Positions 22,878 to 32,021 of a stretch of DNA of 34,403 bases are shown here, in pieces. Positions within the stretch are counted from its first letter, which is position 1, and every line of letters starts with the position of its first letter. The position numbers and the translations under genes were made by a program. Origin of the DNA: a bacterium (GTDB lineage Bacteria; Patescibacteriota; Gracilibacteria; BD1-5; UBA6164); NCBI GenBank assembly GCA_024635485.1, contig JAGXIV010000039.1, positions 1 to 34,403 of the forward strand. Direction: 5' to 3'. The notes under the pieces were generated by a model. It had not been told where the DNA came from and did not search any database. It was given only the letters and a program-made list of their open reading frames with translations.

Positions 22878-22904
22878 TTGATTTTTCAAAAATTTCAATA
22901 TAAT
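22878..22904 (+). promoter_or_regulatory. rplA promoter
   Basis: TTGATT, 15-bp spacer, perfect TATAAT at 22899-22904. It predicts a leader of about 75 nt before rplA and excludes the upstream ATG at 22903 as start. Confidence 0.55.
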
Positions 22905-22924
22905 GCACGAGCCTTGTAAAGGAA

Positions 22925-22951
22925 GTTTCGATATTCACCAATATATCAAAC
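22925..22951 (+). promoter_or_regulatory. Candidate L1 autoregulatory hairpin in the rplA leader
   Basis: GTTT-c-GATAT / ATATC-AAAC stem of nine pairs with one bulged C and an 8-nt loop, in the leader of a lone L1 gene. L1 commonly represses its own mRNA by binding an rRNA mimic; here this is only a structural guess. Confidence 0.3.
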
Positions 22952-22983
22952 GCAAGTACCTTTTATTTTTTGATTATACTATT

Positions 22984-23685
22984 ATGGCACACAGAGGTAA
23001 AAAATATAAAAAAGCTCTCGAGTTTTTGAGTCCAGATATGACTTATACTGTTCCTGAAGCTGTTGAGCTTCTTGAACAAACAAACACTGTAAAATTTGAC
23101 CCTACGGTTGAAATACATTTTACGTTGAATCTTGATCCAAAATATCAAGATCAAATGATTAGAACAACTGCATCTCTTCCAAATGGAACAGGGAAAACAG
23201 CTCGAATCTGTGCATTTACTGATACTGTTTCTGCTGATGACCTCATTAAAGCTTGAGCTGCAGTAGCAGGAGGAGAAGAACTTATTGCTGATATTGAAGC
23301 AGGAAACGTAGCATTAGATTTTGATGTTTGTGTGGCTACTCCCTCAATGATGAGACATCTTGGGAAAATAGCTCGAGTACTTGGACCAAAAGGACTCATG
23401 CCAAATCCTAAAACAGGAACTGTCGGAGTTGATCTTCTTGCAGTTGTAAAAGATATAGCAGGTGGAAAATTTGAATTCAAAACAGATAAGCATGGAAATG
23501 TTCATTCTATTTTTGGAAAACTCTCTTTTGGAAAAGATAAACTTGAAGAAAATCTTAATGCTTTTCTCAAAATTATTCAAGATGTTAAACCAGCAGGAGC
23601 AAAAGGAAAATATATCCAATCTGTAGTGGTATGTAACGCTATGGGTCCTTGAATAAAACTCAATATGACAGTGGATAAAAAATAA
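22984..23685 (+). CDS. rplA: 50S ribosomal protein L1
   Basis: L1 forms the stalk that moves deacylated tRNA in the E site. The 233-residue product starts MAHRGKKYKKALE, has VPEAVELLEQTNTVKFDPTV (domain I), the middle domain with LGKIARVLGPKGLMPNPKTGTV (the family signature) and closes with KGKYIQSVVVCNAMGPGIKL. Length is typical. UGA occurs at only two glycines. The frame is open back to 22903, but that ATG overlaps the -10 box. L11 (rplK), almost always next to L1, is absent, so rplA is a one-gene unit. Confidence 0.96.
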
Positions 23686-23696
23686 TTTTATACTAC

Positions 23697-23731
23697 AAAA
23701 AAATACTCTCAAAATTTTGAGAGTATTTTTT
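23697..23731 (+). terminator. rplA terminator
   Basis: AAAAAATACTCTCAAAATTTTGAGAGTATTTTTTTT: a near-perfect palindrome plus a long T run. Confidence 0.9.
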
Positions 23732-23742
23732 TTGTAATATAA

Positions 23743-23771
23743 TTACAAAAATATTACATAAGTAGTATAAT
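23743..23771 (+). promoter_or_regulatory. Promoter of the cupredoxin gene
   Basis: TTACAA, 17-bp spacer, perfect TATAAT; 30 nt before the start codon. Confidence 0.62.
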
Positions 23772-23802
23772 ATATAGGCATTTAATTAATAATATCAATA
23801 GT

Positions 23803-24303
23803 ATGAATACAAAAATTTTAATGACAGTTGTCGGTATAAGTCTTATATTTGGGCTCGTTTCTTGTTCAGATACAACAGACGATACAAATATTCCTACTAA
23901 TACCGTTGAAATAAACAGCACTCCGGATGCTAGTTCTACACAGCTCGCAGGATCAGAAACTCCAAGTATGAATGAAGATTGAGAAACACTTGTAGGTTGA
24001 GATGCAGTATCACCTGACGCCACTCCTGGTGAAGCCTCTTTTACAGTACTTTGAAGCAATTACGAGTATGATATCAAGGAAATGAGAGTAAAAGAAGGAG
24101 ATACTGTTACTATAACATTTAGATCAGTCGGTGGATTCCATGATTGGGTCGTTGATGAATTTGATGCAGCGACAGAGCAAGTACAAACAGATGGTGAAAC
24201 AAGTGTTACTTTTATTGCTGATAAAAAAGGAACATTTGAGTACTATTGTTCTGTAGGACAACATAGAGCGAATGGAATGGTTGGAACACTCATTGTTGAA
24301 TAA
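23803..24303 (+). CDS. Cupredoxin-domain lipoprotein
   Basis: A 166-residue outer-surface protein. Lipobox FGLVSC (Cys near residue 22) indicates a lipid anchor; residues 23-75 are a flexible Thr/Ser/Asp-rich linker; the rest is a cupredoxin fold with copper ligands His (GGFHDWVVDEF), Cys, His and Met (EYYCSVGQHRANGM), i.e. a complete type 1 (blue) copper site in the order H..C..H..M. Plastocyanin-like proteins carry single electrons. In a fermentative-looking cell its partner is unclear. Four UGA = Gly. It is a one-gene unit with its own promoter and terminator. Confidence 0.9.
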
Positions 24304-24317
24304 TTATTCTCAAAAAT

Positions 24318-24347
24318 AAAAAAACTCTCAATTATGAGAGTTTTTTT
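24318..24347. terminator. Bidirectional terminator (cupredoxin / suf operon)
   Basis: AAAAAAACTCTCA-atta-TGAGAGTTTTTTT. On the minus strand it ends the suf operon, overlapping the stop of the rrf2 gene by 2 nt. Confidence 0.9.
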
Positions 24348-24741
24348 ATTTTTTAATAATTTTATCTAGAGTCTGCATTTTAAGTAAACTATTAAATCAT
24401 CGTTGCAGGTTTCAAAGAATATCAGTGGTATAACAATTTGATTTTTTTTCACAGTATATATCTTTAGTACAATCAGTAATTCCGACTTCTTCTCAAACTG
24501 CTACAAATATATCGTATAAAGAAATTTTATCAGAGCTTTTTGCAAGCATGACTCATCATCATCTTCATTGTTTTGAAGTCAAAATTCATGCTTTATGTAA
24601 ACTGGGTATAATTCTACGAAGACAGGTCTCACTCATTCATTGTGAAATTACAATATCATGAATCTGTACAAGCTCGTTTCTATCAGCAATATAACACAAA
24701 GCTTTTAAGGCATCATCTCATGTTTGTGATAATCTAATCAT
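24346..24741 (-). CDS. Rrf2-family transcriptional regulator (IscR/SufR-like)
   Basis: A 131-residue winged-helix DNA-binding protein: MIRLSQTGDDALKALCYIAD (the family opening), the recognition-helix region SQGMSETCLRRIIPSLHKAGIL, wing QGRGGGVMLAKSS, and a C-terminal cysteine cluster CTKDIYCEKKSNC near residues 96-108, resembling the Fe-S ligands of IscR-type sensors. Seven or more UGA = Gly, notably the G of the wing. As the last gene of the suf operon it probably controls the operon according to Fe-S or iron status; this is inferred from position and family. Five nt downstream of sufU. An additional cysteine lies in the recognition region. Confidence 0.88.
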
Positions 24742-24745
24742 AATT

Positions 24746-25147
24746 TTATAAAGCTAATACATCATCAAAAGTATCAATTTTTCCATCCTCTAATAACTTA
24801 TGTAGCGCATTTCGTGTTGTGAGAAGTCAGAGTACTGAGGCTTGTTTTCGACGATCAGAAATCGGCATTTCTATGAGTTCTTCGATATACAAATATCAAA
24901 AATCAAAAATTTCTTCAGCTTTCAAACCAATAATACTTTCACCAAAAATACTCGCGCAAGCAGTGGTGATTATAGCTGTATCACCTTCAAAAGACCATTT
25001 TTTTATGATTCCATTTTCAAGTTTCATATACACTTTGAGATCATCCCCACAAGTCCGATTCTCTTCCCAAAAAGAAATATCATACGCATCTAAGATCCCC
25101 TTATTTGGAGGAGTGCGACTATAAAATATAATAGTTTCGTTATACAT
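24746..25147 (-). CDS. sufU: SufU/IscU-like Fe-S scaffold or sulfur-transfer protein, atypical ligands
   Basis: A 133-residue product of the SufU/IscU family: YSRTPPNKGIL (family Y..P.N.G), ENRTCGDDLKVYMKLE (first ligand Cys and the Asp), a FEGDTAIITTACASIFGE segment, and the C-terminal RRKQASVLGLLTTRNALHKL (family R.KCA.L...AL). Two of the three usual cysteines are altered: the second (normally F.G.GC) is Ala, with a Cys six residues later, and the third (normally KCA) is Gln. So it may bind metal in another way or act with a different partner. In the suf operon between sufS and the regulator; no sufE was found. Only two UGA codons. Confidence 0.85.
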
Positions 25148-25149
25148 AA

Positions 25150-26376
25150 TTATTTCAATTCACTTATTGCTTGTAGTAATACGTCGAAAAATCTATCAAT
25201 ATCCTCTTGTGTATTATAAACTTGCAAGCTCATTCTACAAGTATGATTCACTCAGAGTGATATCATGAATGGTTCAGCGCAATGTTGTCCAGCTCGAATA
25301 CAAATATTTTCTTCTGCTAAGTAATCTGAAATATCTAAACTATGAATTCCCTCTACCACAAAAGTAAATACTCCTACTCTTTTTTTAGCATCAAGACTTC
25401 CAATAAGTCTAACACCCTCCAATCATAAAAATTTTTCTAAGGTATATTGAACCAATGTTTGTTCATGATTTTCTAGAATACTATATCCTCATATACTCTC
25501 TATATATTCAAAAGCTCGAAGTAAGCTCACAGCTCACGAAAGATTAGGAGTTCCAGGTTCGAATTTATCCGGAAGTTTTTGACTGTGGGTAAAAGAGGAT
25601 TCTTGCACCATTCCTATTGCTCCACCACCAGAAAAAATAGGTTTTAAGGTATTGAGTAACTCTTCTTTTGCCCACAGAACTCATATTCATGAATCAGCAA
25701 AGATTTTATGACCTGTAAAAAAAAGAGCGTCACATCACAGTTTTTTTACATCCACTTCAAAATGAGGAACACTTTGAGACGCGTCTATAATAAAAAGTGG
25801 TTTCTGTTTTCCATAGCGGACAGCAAGGAGAGAACTCACATTTTCTAAATCAAAAATTTGTCCTGTCGTATTTGAGACATGCGCTAGTGAAACTATTTTT
25901 ACTGTGTCAGTTAACTTATCTCGAAAATCATTGTAATCAAGATCATAATTATCATTCACTCCGATGAATTCCACATTAATTCCATAGTCTTCCTTGAGAA
26001 TAAGCCAAGGAACTACATTCGCGTGATGCTCGACAATACTCAGGAGTACAGTATCTCCAGCTTTAAGAAGTCCTGTTCTCCAAATACTTTGAGCCAAGAT
26101 ATTAAGAGCGTAGGTAGAGTTTGCAGTATAAATTATTTCTCTCCAATTTTCGACTCAGAGGTTTTTTGCTACTATTTTTTTAGAGTCTTCATAGAGTTTT
26201 TCAGAAATTTCAGATATCACGTAACTTCCACGATGAATATTCGCGTAAGAGTTTCTTAAATAATCTGCAACTCCATCTATAACCACTGCTGGTTTTTGAC
26301 TCGATGCAGTACTATCCAAATATACCAAGTCTGGATTATTCTGAAATATCGGAAAATCTTTTTTGAAATCTTGCAT
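25150..26376 (-). CDS. sufS: Cysteine desulfurase SufS
   Basis: A PLP enzyme that takes sulfur from cysteine for Fe-S assembly. The 408-residue product shows YLDSTASSQKP at the N-terminus, VLLSIVEHHANVVPW (His stacking over PLP), DASQSVPHFEVDV, the PLP lysine in FFTGHKIFADSGIG, and the catalytic cysteine region IRAGQHCAEPFM. Length and motif spacing are those of group II desulfurases (SufS type). Around fifteen UGA = Gly. Two nt downstream of sufD, so probably coupled. Confidence 0.95.
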
Positions 26377-26377
26377 A

Positions 26378-27058
26378 TTATTTTGATTTTATTCTCTCTA
26401 AAATTCTCTCTTTCGTTGATTCAAAGAGCTCTGCATGTACTCACTCAAGATCTCCAAATATCTTTGCGATATAACTCTCAAGCATAAGGACAGTGGCATC
26501 TTCTCGTGGAAGTCCTCTACTTCGCAGATAAAAGAGTTTATCATCAGAGATTCGCTCCATATTACACGCGTGAGAAGCTTTAACATCATTACTATGAACC
26601 AGAAGCGTTGGAAGTCCTCGAACTTTCCCTGTTGCACCAAGAAAAATATTTTCCTCAACTAAATATCACTCAACTTTTTCAATTCCTTCAGTAATATGCA
26701 CGATTCCATCTAAATCAATCAGTCAGCCATCAGAAACAAAGCTTACAATATGCATGTTAAGATAAGCTCATGAAGCTGCTAGTTCGCCATTTATTTTTGC
26801 TGTGATTTTTTCACCAGCTGAACTGAGAAGTGAAAATATTTCACACTTAGCATCTTGTCCATTTATGAGAAAATGCTTCTCAAATTTATCTGCTGTTTCA
26901 AAATACCCAAAATACTTGAGTGAAGCTCAGTTTCAAAAAGTAACTTTTTCAAGTATATTTTTTTCATCGTATACCAGAACCTTAGCTCCGTCAGCAATAT
27001 GGATTTCTTGCTCCAGTTCATCACTCATGTAGAGTCTATTTTCTGAAAGGATTTTCAT
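26378..27058 (-). CDS. sufD: SufD-like Fe-S assembly scaffold subunit, short form
   Basis: Forms the SufBC2D complex. The 226-residue product keeps the diagnostic C-terminal half of SufD: GATGKVRGLPTLLVHSNDVK, ASHACNMERISDDKLFYLRS (family HS..DV.A.H....G..D...LFYL.SRG), RGLPREDATVLMLESY. It lacks most of the ~200 N-terminal residues of the usual 400-residue SufD, so only the beta-helix core and C-terminal helices remain. It lies between the SufA-like and SufS genes. Eight or so UGA = Gly. Whether it replaces SufD fully is unknown. Confidence 0.88.
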
Positions 27059-27060
27059 AA

Positions 27061-27456
27061 CTACGCGTTTTTATTTTTAAAATTTTCTCTCATTTTTCTG
27101 AGTTTATCTAAATCAATTTTTGGTTGTTTTTTTTCAAAAGCAAAGCTGGTTCCACAGCCACATCGATCCAAGACTTCTTCACTGGTGAATATATATCTCA
27201 CTTGTTCCTGTCCAGTATGATCAGCTTTGACAACTCTCGTAATCTTTGCATTTTCTAAATGAATCTTGTCAGTCTTCGGGATATAGATATCAAATAAATA
27301 CTCGCTTTTTATCTGTTCTAATTCATCTGTTATCTCAAAATCTGTCAACATATCTATCTTATTTCCTGAACAACCAGCTTCATAAAAAAATACTTTGAGT
27401 TGTTTCACTCCAGCATTTTCAAATTCAGAAACTGTTTTTTTATCAAGTTGTAGCAT
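27061..27456 (-). CDS. A-type Fe-S carrier (SufA/HesB-like)
   Basis: A 131-residue HesB/IscA-type protein: FFYEAGCSGNKIDM (first cysteine near residue 29) and the C-terminal pair in DRCGCGTSFAFEKK (family C.CG.SF), followed by a Lys-rich tail (QPKIDLDKLRKMRENFKNKN) of about 20 residues not found in the core family. These proteins hold iron or a 2Fe-2S cluster between the three cysteines. It sits 2 nt upstream of sufD and 6 nt downstream of sufB on the minus strand. It has no UGA codon, but also few glycines, so this is not a sign of transfer. Confidence 0.85.
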   Translation of the reverse strand: MLQLDKKTVSEFENAGVKQLKVFFYEAGCSGNKIDMLTDFEITDELEQIKSEYLFDIYIPKTDKIHLENAKITRVVKADHTGQEQVRYIFTSEEVLDRCGCGTSFAFEKKQPKIDLDKLRKMRENFKNKNA

Positions 27457-27462
27457 ATTTTT

Positions 27463-28878
27463 TTATTCTCCAATACTTCCTTCCATCTCCATAGAAATTA
27501 GGACATTCATCTCACTGGCATATTCAAGTGGCAGTTCTTTCACAATAGGAGAAATAAATCCATTCACTATCATAGCTGCTGCTTTTTCTTCATCGATTCC
27601 TCGAGATTGCAGATAAAATAAATCATCTTCGTTTATCTTTCCAGCGCTCGCCTCATGAGCGACAATAGAATCAGCATTATCACACCTGATTTCAGGAATC
27701 GTGTCTGAACCTGAAATATCATCAAGTAAGAGTGCGTCACATTCTATTTTTGTTACTGAACCAGTTGCACTTGCCTTAATGTCTACTAAACCTCTATAGG
27801 TAGACAAACCTCCAGCTTTTGAAATAGATTTAGACACAATAGAACTGGAAGTATTTTTTCCAATATGGATTACTTTTGCTCAAGTATCCTGAGTTTGTCC
27901 AGCATTGGCGAATGCAATCCCAAGATGATCAGCACGTGAATTGTCACCAATAAGCACAGAACATGGATAGAGCATCGTAGTATTAGAACCCATATTTCCC
28001 CCGACCCATTCCATATATCACGCTTCTTGAACGAGTGCTCTTTTGGTATTGAGGTTATAAGTATCCAGTGACCAGTTCTCGACAGATGAGTATCTCATCG
28101 TTGCATTTTTTCCGACAAATATTTCTACTCATCCTGCATGCAGTGAGTTTTCGTCATACTTTGGAGCAGAACATCCTTCTATATAGTGAGCTTCCGCGTC
28201 TTCTTCGATAATAATCATAGTATGTTCAAACTGTCCACCTTTTTTCACATTCATACGGAAATATGATTGAAGTGGTTCAGAGACCTTGACTCATTTTGGG
28301 ACATACAAAAATGTTCCACCAGACCAAACTGCATAGTGAAGGCTTGCAAATTTATGATCTGTAAGAGGAATAGATTTTGCGAAATGTTTTTTGATAAGTG
28401 CTTCATATTCTGGATTTTTGAGCGCATTTGAGAGGTCATCAAAAACAACTCCTTGCGCTGCTATCTCTTGTTTAAGACTATGATAAACTGTCTCAGAATC
28501 ATACTGCGCTCACACTCCTGCAAGTGCTTGTTTCTCAGCTTCAGGAATTCCGAGTTTATCAAAAGTATTTTTAATACTCTCAGGAACATCATCCCAAGAT
28601 TTATTATTTCCAGCACCTTCTGGTTGCGCGAAATAATAAATACTTTGTAAATCAAGGTCTGATAAATCAGGCCCCCAACTTGGCATTGCTTTTTCTTCAT
28701 AGATTTTGAGCGCTTTCAGTCGAAGGTCTAGCATCCAAGAGGGTTCTTCATTTGCATGAGAAATTTGTCTCACAACAATTTCATTTATTCCTTGAACGGC
28801 CGTTCCTTTATAAATGACTTCATCTGAGAAATCCCAAGTTCCTGATGTTGTAACAGTTGATGATTTTTTATTTGACAT
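27463..28878 (-). CDS. sufB: SufB, Fe-S cluster assembly scaffold
   Basis: The 471-residue core subunit of the SufBC2D scaffold. Clear family blocks: EEPSWMLDLRLKALKIY, PDLSDLDLQSIYYFAQP, SESSVYHS-like SETVYHSLKQE, FVPKGVKV-like LYVPKGVKV, EDAEAHYIEGCSAP, ATMRYSSVENWS, the CLIGD-like CSVLIGDNSRADHLG, RGLVDIKASATGS, and the closing LFYLQSRGIDEEKAAAMIVN. The EGCSAP cysteine is one of the proposed cluster ligands. Length and blocks are typical. About twelve UGA = Gly. It starts 19 nt after sufC. Confidence 0.97.
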
Positions 28879-28897
28879 TATTTTTTAATTATAAGGT

Positions 28898-29638
28898 TTA
28901 TACTTCTCCAAATCCACTTTCACTAATTTCTTGTGCGAGTTCTTTGCCTCATTCTTTTACTATATTTCACGCCTTCATGACAAATACTTTATCTACATCG
29001 ATGTACTCGAGAATCGTGAAGTAATGCGTAATAATGATAATTGAATTCTCAGGAGAACTCAGAGACTGTAACATTGATGCTACGGTTTTAAAAGCATCAA
29101 GGTCAAGACCGGAGTCAATCTCATCGAGAATAATATATTTTGGTCCTATGAGTTTCATTTGCAGAATTTCTATTTTTCTTTTTTCTCCTCCAGAAAATCA
29201 AACATTAAGATCACGATCTAAAAAAGCTTCATCAATCTGCAATTCTTGCATATGTTTTTTGATAAATCTTTTAAAGATAAATGGTGATAAATCAGCAAAT
29301 TCTGGATTTTTCCCTTTTTCAGAAATATTAAAAATCGTTCTGAGATATTCTGAAAGCTTCACCCCCTTTATTTCAGGAATATTTTGAAAGCTCAAAAATA
29401 TTCATGCATTACTTCGCTCATTTGGTTCCATTTCAAGTAAATCCTCTCCATTAATAGAAATAGATCCAGAAGTCACTTCATATTTTGGGTGTCACATAAG
29501 AACACTTGAGAGTGTTGATTTTCCAGAACCATTTTTTCCAAGGAGGCAATAATTCTTTCCAAGTTCAAACTCTAAAGAAACTCAGTTTAATATTTGTTTT
29601 TCTCAAACGGAAACTTTTAAATCTTGTATCTGTATCAC
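28898..29638 (-). CDS. sufC: SufC, Fe-S assembly ATPase
   Basis: The 246-residue ABC-type ATPase of SufBC2D. It has Walker A GKNGSGKST (residues ~34-42), Q-loop LSFQNIPEIKG, ABC signature FSGGEKRKIEI, Walker B YIILDEIDSGLD and the H-loop ITHYFTIL. First gene of the operon; start GTG at 29638 (VIQIQDLKVSVG), the only start that preserves the N-terminal strand. An ATG was not found. A number of UGA = Gly. The -10 TATAAT on the minus strand lies at 29692-29687, about 50 nt upstream; no good -35 is seen. Confidence 0.96.
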
Positions 29639-29765
29639 GTGTTAATTTTTTATTAATTCTAAACATTACTATTTTATTCATATTTAATTATATACAATGT
29701 TTTTTTTAGTATATTTTGACACTTTTTATATATACTCACTTTATACACTTTTGCTTCAAAAAGCC

Positions 29766-29787
29766 AAATGTGAAGAAAATGTGAAGA
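29766..29787. repeat. Tandem 11-bp repeat upstream of rsmH
   Basis: AAATGTGAAGA occurs twice head to tail (29766-29776, 29777-29787). Tandem ten- to eleven-bp boxes in front of the rsmH (mraW) division cluster are how MraZ sites look, but the sequence is not the usual TGGGN box and no mraZ gene is present. Confidence 0.4.
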
Positions 29788-29809
29788 ACTCTTAAATTTT
29801 GCTTTAAAA

Positions 29810-29839
29810 TAGACAAAAATACTTTGTCGTATTTGTCTA
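29810..29839. repeat. Inverted repeat in the sufC-rsmH gap
   Basis: TAGACAAAaaTAC-tttgtc-GTATTTGTCTA: an 11-bp arm pair with two extra A. It lies 120 nt before rsmH and 170 nt before sufC; it could be an operator or a transcript hairpin. The rest of the 320-nt gap holds AT-rich sequence, a TTGACA (29717-29722) without matching -10 and the repeats described above. Confidence 0.4.
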
Positions 29840-29855
29840 GCTTAATGTAAAATTG

Positions 29856-29945
29856 ATGTTTGACTTCACTTATAAAAAACATACAAATAGATATAGAAGT
29901 TCTCTATTTTACTCAGTCAAAATGAAGAAATTCACAACTTTTTAA
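29856..29945 (+). CDS. Possible 29-codon leader peptide
   Basis: ATG at 29856 to TAA at 29943-29945, 13 nt before rsmH. The product MFDFTYKKHTNRYRSSLFYS... is basic and aromatic. There is no evidence of conservation; listed because it fits neatly between the inverted repeat and rsmH. Confidence 0.2.
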   Translation: MFDFTYKKHTNRYRSSLFYSVKMKKFTTF

Positions 29946-29958
29946 CAAATCGAAGAAA

Positions 29959-30918
29959 ATGGACGTAAAAATTGATGCAAATATCCATACTTCTGTCTTA
30001 CTCCATGAACTTGTAGAAAGCATTACAATTTCTGATACAAAACAAAATATTATTGTAGATTGTACGCTTTGACTTGCAGGCCATTGAAGTGAAATGCTGA
30101 AAAGAATGAATCCTAAAGATATTTTTATCTGATTTGACGCTGATGAGAGAAATCTTGTACTTGCAAAAGAAAGATTAGAGCAACTCCAAACAAAAACACA
30201 AAGTACCCAAGGGGTAAAAATAATTCTCATCCAAGCAAATTTCTCAGAACTCACTGAAAAACTTGCAGAACATGGAATACAAAAAATTACTGGAATATAT
30301 TATGATCTCTGAGTTTCATCACTTCACTTTGATGAAGCGCAGAGAGGCTTCTCTCTCAGACTCGACGGGCCTCTTGATATGAGATTTGATACAAACACTG
30401 GAAGAACTGCAGCTGATATAATAAATTATTCTGAAGAAAAAGAGATTTTTAGAATACTGAAAGAATACTGAGAAGAACCACATGCTCGTAAAATTGCAGC
30501 GAGTATAATAAGAAAACGACAACAACGAAGATTTGAAACGACTACAGACCTTACAGAGTTTCTTGATGAATATATAAACAAACATATAAAAACAAAAACC
30601 AGAGTATTTCAAGCTCTGAGAATAGAAGTAAATAAAGAGTTAGAAACTCTTACAAATAGCTTAAGACAAGCCGTTACACTCTTAGATAAAGACTGAAAAA
30701 TATTTGTTATTAGCTTTCATTCCTTGGAAGATAGAATCGTAAAACAATATTTTAAGCAAGAAAGCCGAGATTGTATTTGTTCTGATATGATATGCACTTG
30801 CCATCATACAGCTCAACTCAAACTTCTCACAAAAAAACCAATACTCCCCAGTGAAACAGAACAAAAAATAAATTCTCGGAGTCGGAGCGCCAAAGCTCGA
30901 CTCGCACAAAAAATATAA
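29959..30918 (+). CDS. rsmH: 16S rRNA (cytosine-1402-N4)-methyltransferase
   Basis: RsmH (MraW) methylates C1402 in the ribosomal P site. The 319-residue product: [13 protein letters not shown] (N-terminal, family H.PVLL.E), IIVDCTLGLAGHGSEML (SAM motif I, two Gly as UGA), the [20 protein letters not shown] block, [49 protein letters not shown], and the C-terminal [10 protein letters not shown]. This is the complete family set. Six UGA = Gly. In most bacteria it leads the dcw division cluster, and here a FtsL-like gene follows. Confidence 0.97.
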
Positions 30919-30945
30919 AAAATATTCTCTAACCTCTGCAAGCTC

Positions 30946-31314
30946 GTGAATCCAAGACTCATCCACAAACAACATCCTGATTCTCATTTTGATTCTCTGA
31001 GAAAAAAAGAAAAAGCTAAACTTACTTTTGGATATCAGTCTACCTACAGTGCCCTACTTGGTCTTATTGGATTTCTTCTCCTCTATTACGTTTGGATTCT
31101 GAATGCTAATGCGACACAAGGATATACAATTCGACAATTAGAAAAGACACAAAACGAACTAAAAGTAGAACTTGATCGATTGGATGTGAAGATTGCAGAA
31201 CTTGACAGTCTTGACTCTATTAGTGCAGAAAGTGCTTTAGATAATATGGTTCCTGTAGAAGATCCTGACTACCTTGTCTATAAAGAAGGAGTTCAATATG
31301 TTTTTCAAAATTAA
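30946..31314 (+). CDS. FtsL-like single-pass division protein
   Basis: A 122-residue protein with a cytoplasmic basic N-terminus (about 36 residues), one membrane helix (ALLGLIGFLLLYYVWIL, residues ~36-55), and a coiled coil (RQLEKTQNELKVELDRLDVKIAELDSL, ~65-95) ending in a short tail. This layout and its position right after rsmH match FtsL or related septum-formation proteins (which fall together in the FtsL/DivIC superfamily), though sequence alone does not prove it. Start GTG at 30946, 27 nt after rsmH. No UGA codon. A terminator follows. Confidence 0.65.
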   Translation: MNPRLIHKQHPDSHFDSLRKKEKAKLTFGYQSTYSALLGLIGFLLLYYVWILNANATQGYTIRQLEKTQNELKVELDRLDVKIAELDSLDSISAESALDNMVPVEDPDYLVYKEGVQYVFQN

Positions 31315-31322
31315 ATCATTTT

Positions 31323-31352
31323 AAAAAAGTCTCACTCTGTGAGACTTTTTTT
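31323..31352 (+). terminator. Terminator after the rsmH unit
   Basis: AAAAAGTCTCAC-tct-GTGAGACTTTTTTT hairpin and T tract. Confidence 0.9.
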
Positions 31353-31411
31353 ATTGCCAAGAACTCAAAAATTCCTACAATTTACAGCATACCTATTTTT
31401 AAATTATTCCT

Positions 31412-32020
31412 GTGCCTGAAGCCCTTAAAAGACTCATCCATAATATATCACTCCTGCCATGAATTTGAGAAAACAGAGCAACGAAACTCGCGTTTTTTCT
31501 GTTGTCTACCAATGAAAACTACCTTCGTGAACTACGAGAAAATATTCTCACTATCAAAGAAAAAACTGCTATTTGTCATATATGTGGAGCCATTACAGAT
31601 TCCCCAAAAGATATCTGTAATATTTGTAACAACTCACAAAGAAATCACTCTGAAATATGTGTAGTAGAAGAATATTTAGACCTCCTCACTTTAGAGCAAT
31701 CTGGAGGATACTCTGGAGTGTATCATGTACTTTGAGGTGCTATTTCTCCAATCAATGGAGTTTTTGTCTGAGATCTCAATTTCGCAAAGCTTTTTACCCG
31801 TATTGAAGCAGCTGACAGTAAAATAGAAATTATTATTGCCACAAATCCAAATCTTGAAGGAGAAGCAACTACGAGTTTTCTCACTGAAGAAATCACGAAA
31901 CGAAAGCTCAAACACAAAGTAAAAATGACTCGATTATCTCGCGGACTGAGTTCAGGATATATAGAATACGCCGATACCATGAGTTTAGTGAGTGCGATGC
32001 GCGAACGTAAGGAAATATAG
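31412..32020 (+). CDS. recR: Recombination protein RecR
   Basis: RecR acts with RecO/RecF to load RecA at gaps. The 202-residue protein has the N-terminal helix-hairpin-helix (LPGIGENRATKLAFFLL), the zinc finger CHICGAITDSPKDICNIC (residues ~54-71), and the Toprim domain (ICVVEEYLDLLTLEQSG...YHVLGGAISPING; EIIIATNPNLEGEAT; RLSRGLSSGYIEYAD). All blocks match. Start GTG at 31412: no ATG precedes. The Gly residues of the HhH (LPGIG) are UGA. It ends in TAG, 1 nt before the ATP-grasp gene. Confidence 0.96.
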
Positions 32021-32021
32021 T

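Noticed and set aside
22903-22983. rplA start at 22903
   Set aside because: The ATG overlaps the TATAAT box and the added residues are not part of L1; MAHRGKKYKK at 22984 is the family start.
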